This document shows, piece after piece, positions 35,501-42,200 of a stretch of DNA of 64,000 nt. Below the pieces are notes generated by a model. It saw only the letters and a list, made by a program, of their open reading frames with translations, ran no database searches and had not been told where the DNA came from. The position numbers and the translations under genes are program-made. Location of the stretch: assembly GCA_965223485.1 (NCBI GenBank), contig OZ244993.1:2914001-2978000 (forward strand), given 5' to 3'. This stretch comes from VXPQ01 sp965223485. Lineage in GTDB: Bacteria > Bacteroidota > Rhodothermia > Rhodothermales > VXPQ01. Within the stretch, counting starts at the first letter, position 1. Each line of letters opens with the position of its first letter.

Positions 35501-36226
35501 CGGACGACTGCCCGATACGTACACCTCCACTTCCCGCCACGACGAAAGACCCGTAGCGCGGGAGGTCGCCGTCAAGCGGTACCGGTAAAGAAACGTCGTC
35601 TCCCCCGAATAAAACGACTCCAGCGTCTCGTACGCCGGAATCTCCGGAGCCACTACCGAGGGATTCGGAACATCCTCGGGCGTCAACCTCGGATTGTCCA
35701 GATAGTCCCGCGTCGTACTTCCTGCAGGCTCCCACGAATATTCGAGATACTCCTCTCCCGAAGCGTCCCATGCATGACACTCGACCTGTCCCGTCTCGAG
35801 CTCCTCCAGAAAAACAGCCACGGGACACTCCAGACGAGGAGGCGTCCGCCAGGCGGGACCGGAAGGCTCGCCCGGGCGCGCTTCTGCTTCCGGACCGAAT
35901 CCGAAAGGATCCGGCGTCTTCTCCCGCGGCGCGCAGCTTTCCCCGAACTCGTCGGGAACCGTAAAAGGATCGCACTCCCGCACAACGGGCGCCTTCGCCG
36001 ATTCCTCCGCAACGCCGCCCTTTACCGGAAAACCCTCTTCCCGGATAACCTGACCCTGCGCCGAAGAAACGCAGAGCAGCCCCGCAACGGCAAGCACGCA
36101 CGCCAGGCGCCGAAACGCGATGGCGTTGCAGAAACTGCGATCGCCGTCAAACAGGATAACGGGGCGGGGATCGTTCATCGGATCGGCCTTACATGGCGAT
36201 CGACTCTGAGATATCCAACGGTTCAT
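29510..36226 (-). CDS. Giant exported Ig-repeat protein, second paralogue
   Basis: 2238 residues from ATG 36226, which overlaps the stop of the first paralogue (ATGA 36223-36226). A signal peptide lies near residues 35-59 (AFRRLACVLAVAGLLCVSSAQGQ), and the tag VIREEGFPVKGG follows. Two divergent domains (RLECPVAVF..., SVYCPLEVAV...) precede 14 Ig/PKD-like modules of ~99 residues, 11 of them canonical (VCADPGSVYEGSEDFAFDC ... YAWTARGDT ... YEYLLTVSAENAED ... VTVTVLNK). After a Pro-rich linker come a fimbrial DUF4402-like domain and a PapD-chaperone-like beta domain (LSNPSLVPLEVSV ... VVVLQPGEKGLVRYGV). It is presumably surface or fibre-forming. There is no T9SS tail or C-terminal anchor. The role is unknown. 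Confidence 0.85.
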   Translation of the reverse strand: MNRWISQSRSPCKADPMNDPRPVILFDGDRSFCNAIAFRRLACVLAVAGLLCVSSAQGQVIREEGFPVKGGVAEESAKAPVVRECDPFTVPDEFGESCAPREKTPDPFGFGPEAEARPGEPSGPAWRTPPRLECPVAVFLEELETGQVECHAWDASGEEYLEYSWEPAGSTTRDYLDNPRLTPEDVPNPSVVAPEIPAYETLESFYSGETTFLYRYRLTATSRATGLSSWREVEVYVSGSRPSVYCPLEVAVEEGETIALDCEGADPLSHRMDYDEDGASILWEWEGLWGASTSLLDATDMSSALFTAPAGSAGEEYHYIASMTSQASGVPRMARRRVIVTVAVAAAEEEGTQAAADASALAVKGNVPVLTCANSEVPEGGRDIKLNCRVANEPADATYSWAPRGGTTDTDDLSSTTILKPTFNVPMEIGSGSKDYKYTVTLSASAIHNVTEDVRVRVWHRTATAVTCTDNPYEVEEGADDITLSCTASLLGPPWGPLSGWEWSWRSTGRLTNTDSGTPTFDVPDDVDRNTTWTYTVLAGPDPLLFSLIPPCFCISFRRTTVTVTVRDTGPPAPVITCNDSKVYEDAADFELDCSVENEPTGATYSWAGRGSTTDTSLLTSGADGPTPTFAVPDALDETTTYEYLLTVSAENAEDAKAEVTVTVLNRGALALVCTDPGSVYEGSEHVLFDCSASGAPGSNPGYTYAWTTRGDTPQGLLSGVDIASPTFYVPDALDETTTYEYLLTVSAENAEDAKAEVTVTVLNRGALALACADPGSVYEGSEDFAFDCSASGAPGSNPGYTYAWTTRGDTPQGLLSGVDIASPTFYVPDALDETTTYEYLLTARAENAEDAAAEVTVTVLNKGALAVVCADPGSVYEGSADIAFDCAASGAPAGSTYNYTWAAQGDTPDTALLSSVDIASAVFAVPEEVDEDETYEYLLTVSAENAIDAVAEVTVTVLNKGALALACADPGSVYEGSEDFALDCAVSGAPAGSAYEYAWTVRGSTANTDLLISGVDGPAPTFDVPEEVDEDETYEYLLTARAENAEDARAEVTVTVLNRGALAVICADPGSVYEGSEDFALDCAASGAPAGSEYTYEWTGRGSTTDTALLSAADIASPTFYVPDEVAGDETYEYRLTVSAENAEDATAEVTVTVLNRGALALACADPGSVYEGSADIAFDCSVSGAPAGSAYAYEWTARGSTTNTDLLGAADIASPTFYVPDEVAGDETYEYRLTVSAENADPGSADVTVKVLNKKTLEVACATPSPVYEESEDFALDCAASGAPAGSEYAYVWTGRGSTTDTALLSAVDVSSPMFYVPEEVDEDETYEYLLTASADNAEDATAEVTVTVLNKGALALACADPGSVYEGSEDFAFDCSASGAPGDDPQYTYVWTGRGSTTNTDLLSGADIPSPTFHVPDALDETTTYEYLLTVSAENAESAAAEVSVTVLNKGALALVCADPGSVYEGSEDFAFDCSASGAPGDDPQYTYAWTARGDTPDTSLLSAVDVSSPMFYVPDEVDEDETYEYTLTVSADNAEFVTEDVTVTVLNKGALAVVCADPGSVYEGSADIAFDCSASGAPGDDPQYTYAWTARGDTPDASLLSAGDIPSPTFYVPDEVAEDETYEYLLTVSAENAEDAKAEVTVTVLNKGALALVCADPGSVYEGSADITFDCSASGAPGDDPQYTYVWTARGDTPDTALLSNVDIASAVFAVPEEVEEDETYEYLLTVSAENAEDAKAEVTVTVLDRIRTPAPDPVSPPAEEPPADPLPAVAESSSRAPSDPSALGVTVSASSLRFGVQSSQTEASLDPLTDGISTRVSGPYHAGRMTLSPGGGASFDENGEMDLSIEVISPVLLKREDAAGPSSLVLSPSWSYAESCEQLSSQAIGGLYTEATLTEGACRLLRFGGELDLTDAPSGRYAGAMDVVLRSGEREETHSVEVEVTVVPSQRVITIGPGGVRFSTSRELAAGLTEEQNLSIYPDVAFLTEGKPHGVFELSNPSLVPLEVSVSARFGYTEATRDGREVVVEDASGSHLGDLSQVVDIHPAVVVLQPGEKGLVRYGVKEGALSDMDERGCAAFFDVVSSPRQYVRSDRMPEEVTGERTARVTMRVPGVYVPDGEASQLRATLLSLSYGVSMSATFLLETQDRPFAGEVVAYDGQGRELGRRETLVYTRSRVRVPLARMPEEEVVFLRFAPWGSSRVPEPTSVEWNAPGRDIGAAQDKAQTPTSAAIAEKP
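30975..34230 (-). repeat. Eleven tandem ~296-bp Ig-module repeats (second paralogue)
   Basis: Direct coding repeats of about 290-297 bp. Each encodes a module with two cysteines (about positions 7 and 24), a tryptophan near 40 and a YEY strand near 74-76. Several neighbours are almost identical at DNA level, for example the two consecutive units around 33.75-34.35 kb. Confidence 0.9.
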
Positions 36227-39200
36227 TGCAATGCGCTCTTCGGGATTGTTCTCCGTTCTTTGTCCCCGGCGGCCCCTATGTCTCTTCTCGGCGCATCCCA
36301 CTCAACGGACGCAGGCTCGGGTACTCGACTCGATCCCCAGGGCGCAAATCGTAAAAACACCACCTCTTCCTCAGGCATACGATCCAGCGGCACGCGCACC
36401 CGGCTGCGCGTGTACACCAGCGTCTCCCGGCGGCCCAGCTCGCGGCCCTGCCCGTCGTACGCCACCACCTCGCCCGCAAAAGGACGATCCTGCGTCTCCA
36501 GCAAAAACGTCGCCGACATGGAAACCCCATACGACAACGACAACAGCGTGGCCCGTAGCTGAGACGCGCCTTCGCCGGGTACGTACACCCCCGGAACGCG
36601 CATCGTCACGCGAGCCGTCCTCTCTCCCGTAACCTCCTCCGGCATACGGTCCGAACGCACGTACTGACGAGGAGATGACACCACATCGAAAAACGCCGCA
36701 TAGCCCTTCTCCGCCATAGCCGCAAGCGCTCCCTCCTTCACCCCGTAACGCACCAGACCCTTCTCTCCGGGCTGCAATACCACAACCGCCGGATGTATGT
36801 CCACCACCTGGGACAAATCGCCCAGGCGTGAGTCCGAAGCATCCTCTACTACCACCTCCCGGCCGTCCCTTGTCGCCTCCGTATACCCGAAACGCGCCGA
36901 CACCGATACCTCCAATGGCACCAGCGACGGGTTCGACAACTCGAACGCGCCGTTGGGCTTCCCTTCCGTCAAAAACGCAACGTCCGGGTAGATGCTAAGA
37001 CTCTGATCCTCCGTCAAGCCGGCGGGAACCTCTCGCGACGCGCTGAAGCGAACCCCTCCGGGGCCTATCGTGATCACGCGCTGCGAAGGTACGACCGTCA
37101 CTTCGACCTCGACCGAGTGCGTCTCTTCGCTCTCGCCCGAACGAAGAACGATGTCCATACTCCCCGCATACCGCCCCGAAGGCGCGTCCGTAAGGTCCAG
37201 TTCGCCTCCGAAGCGAAGAAGACGGCAGGCGCCCTCCGTAAGCGTCGCCTCCGTATACAGCCCGCCTATCGCCTGAGAAGATAACTGCTCGCACGACTCC
37301 GCATACGACCAGGAAGGAGCAAGAACGATCGAGGCAGCCTCGATGCCCCCCTCGCGCCTTAGCACGACCGGAGAAGCCAGCTCGATGGACAACGACATCT
37401 CCCCGTTCTCGTCAAGCGCTTCGCCGCCGCCCGGCGAAAGCGCCATACGGCCCGCATGGTACGGACCCGATACGCGCGTCGATATGCCATCGGTCAGCGG
37501 ATCAAGCGACGCCCACGTCTGCGCCGACTGCACCCCGAAACGCAAGGACGATGCGCTTACCGTTACGCCAAGAGCCGACGGATCGGAAGGCTCCCGTGCC
37601 GATGAAGACGCCAGAGGAGGAGAATCCACGGGAGGCGAAACAGGATCCGGGTCAGGCGTCCGTATCCGGTCGAGCACCGTTACGGTTACCTCTGCCGCAG
37701 CGTCTTCCGCATTCGCCGCCGATACCGTCAGCGTGTATTCGTACGTCTCGTCCTCATCCACCGCGTCAGGTACAAGGAACGTCGGGGAAGCAATGTCCGC
37801 AGCGCTGAGCAGCGCCGTATCCGGCGTATCGCCCCGAGCCGTCCACGCGTACGTATACTGCGGGTTGTCGCCTGGAGCCCCGGATGCCGAGCAATCCAGA
37901 GCGAAGTCCTCCGAGCCCTCATAGACCGAAGGCGGATCCACACATACCACGCTCAAGGCGCCCCGGTTCAGCACCGTCACGGTCACCTCTGCCGAAGCAT
38001 CTATCGCATTCTCCGCCGAGACGGTCAGCAGGTACTCGTACGTTTCGTCCTCTGCAACTTCATCCGGTACATAGAACGTCGGAGAAGGTATGTCCACGGC
38101 GCTCAATCGGGACGTATCCGGCGTATCTCCCCGAGCCGTCCATGCGTACGTGTACTGCGGGTTGTCGCCCGGAGCCCCCGACGCCGAACAGTCGAATGCA
38201 ACGTCCTCCGAGCCCTCGTATACCGAACCCGGATCCGCGCACACGAGCGCAAGCGCCTCCTTGTTCAGCACCGTCACGGTTACCTCAGCCGTCGCGTCTT
38301 CTGCGTTCTCGGCGCTCGCCGTAAGCAGGTACTCGTAGGTCTCGTCCTCGTCTACCTCATCCGGTACGTAGAACATCGGGGAGGAAACGTCCACAGCGCT
38401 AAGCAGCGCCGTATCCGGCGTATCGCCCCGAGCCGCCCAGGCGTACGTATACTGCGGGTTGTCGCCCGGAGCCCCGGATGCCGAGCAGTCGAACGTGATA
38501 TCTACCGATCCCTCGTATACCGAACCCGGATCCGCGCACACCACCGCAAGCGCCTCCTTGTTAAGCACCGTCACCGTCACCTCTGCCGCAGCGTCTTCCG
38601 CGTTGTCGGCGCTCGCCGTAAGCAGGTACTCGTAGGTCTCGTCCTCGTCTACCTCCTCCGGTACGTAGAACATCGGGGAGGAAACGTCCACAGCGCTGAG
38701 CAGCGACGTATCCGGCGTATCGCCCCGAGCCGTCCAGGCGTACGTATACTGCGGGTCATCGCCCGGAGCCCCGGACGCCGAGCAGTCGAACGCGATATCT
38801 TCCGATCCCTCGTATACCGAACCGGGATCCGCGCACACGAGCGCAAGCGCCTCCTTGTTCAGCACCGTCACGGTAACCTCTGCCGCAGCGTCTTCCGCAT
38901 TGTCTGCAGAGACCGTAAGCAGGTACTCGTACGTCTCGTCCTCATCCACCGCGTCAGGTACAAGGAACGTCGGGGAAGCAACGTCCGCAGCACTGAGCAG
39001 GGCCGTATCCGGCGTATCGCCCTGCGCCGTCCATTCGTACACGTAGTCGGAACCCGAAGGCGCACCCGAAGCCGAGCAGTCCAGATCGAAATCCGCCGCG
39101 CCTTCGTATACCAAAGGAGGGGGCGCACACGCAACAGCCAGCGTGCCGCGGTTCAGCACCGTCACAGAAACCTCTACCGTAGCGTCTTCCGCGTTGTCGG

Positions 39201-42200
39201 CGCTCGCCGTAAGCAGGTACTCGTAGGTCGTCGTCTCGTCCAATGCATCCGGCACGTAGAACGTCGGGGAAGGTATGTCCGCAGCGCTCAATCGGGACGT
39301 GTTCGGCGTCGCGCCTATGGCTGCCCACTCGTACGCATAATCGACGTCCCCCGTATCCCCTGAGACCGAGCAGTCCAAAGCGAAGTCTTCCGAACCCTCG
39401 TACACCAAGGGAGGCGATGCGCAAACGAGCGCAATGGATCCGAGGTTAAGCACCTTCACCGTTACCTCTGCCGTCGCATCCACCGCATTCTCCGCCGAAA
39501 CCGTCAAAAGGTACTCGTACGTTTCGTCCTCGTCCACTTCCTCCGGCACGTCGAATGTCGGGGCGGGACCGTCCGCGCCTGCAATAAGCAGGTGCGTGTT
39601 TGCCGTACTTCCCCGGGCTGTCCAGACGTATGCGTACTCGGAGCCCGCGGGAGCCCCCGTAGCCGAGCAGTCCAAAGCGAAGTCTTCCGAACCCTCGTAC
39701 ACCAGGGGAGGCGATGTGCAAACGAGCGCAATGGATCCGAGGTTAAGCACCTTCACCGTTACCTCTGCCGTCGCATCCACCGCATTATCCGCCGAGACCG
39801 TAAGCAGGTACTCGTACGTCGTCGTCGCATCCAATGCATCCGGCACCGAAAACGTCGGGGTGGGACCGTCCGCGCCGCTGATGAGCCGATCCGTGTTCGC
39901 TGTTGCGCCCCGATCCGTCCAGACGTACGTATACCCGGAACCCCCAGGAGCGCCCGAAGCCGCGCAGTCCAGGGCGAAGTCCTCCGATCCCTCATACACC
40001 GGAGAAGGCGTCGCGCACGCAACATCCAATGTCTTCTTGTTCAGCACCGTCACAGTCACTCTGGCCGAAGAAGACTCCGCATTCGCCGCCGAGACCGTCA
40101 GCAGATATTCGTACGTCGTCGTCGCGTCCAACGCATCCGGCACCGAAAACGTCGGGGCGGGACCGTCCGCGCCTGCAATAAGCAGGTGCGTGTTTGCCGT
40201 ACTTCCCCGGGCTGTCCAGACGTATGCGTACTCGGAGCCCGCGGGAGCCCCCGTAGCCGCGCAGTCCAAAGCGAAGTCCTCCGAGCCCTCATACACCGGA
40301 GAAGGCGTCGCGCACGCAACATCCAATGTCTTCTTGTTCAGCACCGTCACAGTCACTCTGGCCGAAGAAGACTCCGCATTCGCCGCCGATGCCGTCAACA
40401 GGTACTCGTAGGTCGTCGTCGCATCCAATGCATCCGGCACCGAAAACGTCGGGGTGGGGCCGTCCGTGCCGGCTATCAGCAGCGCCGTGCTCGACGTACT
40501 TCCCCGGGCTGTCCAGACGTATTCGTAGTCGGAACCCGAAGGGGCGCCCGAAGCAGAGCAGTCCAGATCGAAATCCGCCGCGCCTTCGTATACCAAAGGA
40601 GGGGGCGCACACGCAACAGCCAGCGTGCCGCGGTTCAGCACCGTCACCGAAACCTCTGCCGTAGCGTCTTCCGCATTCTCCGCCGAGACCGTAAGCAGGT
40701 ACTCGTACGTCGTCGTCGCATCCAATGCATCCGGCACCGAGAACGTCGGGGTGGGGCCGTCCGTGCCGGCTATCAGCAGCGCCGTGCTCGACGTACTGCC
40801 ACGGGCTGTCCAGACGTACGCGTACTCGGAACCCGCGGGAGCGCCCGATGCAGCACACTCAAGCCTGATATCCGCCGACCCCTCGTATACATAACCAGGC
40901 GGTGCGCAAACGACATCGATCCTGTAAGATTTATCGTACACGTTTATTATTTGATCGACAACGGCGGGATCCGCATTCCTGGCGGACACGGTGAGCCTGT
41001 ATTCGTAAATCTCGTGTTCCTCGACCATGGCAGGAACGTGAAAGAAAGGTTGAGGAGCGTCCACAGGATTCAAAAGTGCGAGATCCGCCTCCGGCGTACT
41101 GCCGTGAACCGCCCATACGTACGTATACGCGGAACCTTCAGGCGCACCTTGCCAGAGCCCATCGCAAGAACCTATTTTTAAAAGTCCATGCCCTTCGGCA
41201 ACCTGGTATTCCCCTAAAAACGGAGTTATGTGTTTAGCGCATCCGATATCCGGCTTCTCGAGCACCGTTACGGTAACGTCTTCGGTGATGTCATCGATAC
41301 CGTCAGCCGACAGTCTCACCGTGTACTCGTAGTCCTTATCCGCTTCGCGCGGCTCGTCAATATCGCCCGGTACGAAAAACGTCGGCTTCAGAACGGTCGT
41401 ACTGCTCAACCGGCCCGGAACCACGGTACTGCCCCGTGCCGTCCATTCGTACACATAGTCGGAATCCGAAGGCTTACCTGTCGCCTCGCAGTCCAGTAAA
41501 ATATCGCCCTCCCCCTCATAGGCGCCGTAGGGGTCGCCGGGGCACGTAACCGTTATCGAAGGCTTATTCTTCACCGTCACCACAACGACCGCCGAAGCAG
41601 GGATACTATTACCATCCGTAGACGTAACCGTCAGCCTATAAGAATATACTTCATCCTCTGAAACATTAGACGGCACAAAGAACGTCGGATTAGGACTTCG
41701 GGGCCCGAGTAAGTTCGCCAGATTTTCTGTATTGCCTATCGGATTCCATCTATACGAATATTCTGCGCCATCAGGAGCACCTGAAGCTGAGCAACTGAAT
41801 TCGAAATTTTCCGATCCCTCGTAGAACTCGTAATAATATTCCGTGCATGTAAGAGCAAGTACCCCATCGAACGAATCACGATCCAATACTGATACTGAAA
41901 CGAGGTGGGAATGGTGAGAGATTCCTCGTGTCGTTTCCACGGTGTATTCATAGATTTCATGGTTATCAATACTATCGGGGACATCAAAAACGGGGTTGGG
42001 TATATCCGTAGCACTTAATCTATCCGTATTTGATGTAGGTTCGCGAGCTGTCCATTCCCAGTTAAACCGATCGTATGGTATGGGATTTCCATTAAATTTA
42101 ATAGAACAATTACCTATGGTTCCGTTATTATCTCCCTCAAAAAAAGATACTCGTGTTGAACAATTATATTCATAAAGCGAAGTAGGATCAATTACCCTAA

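Noticed and set aside
39592..41181. 529-codon open frame antisense to the Ig repeats
   Set aside because: Periodic Arg-rich shadow that repeats in step with the sense modules.
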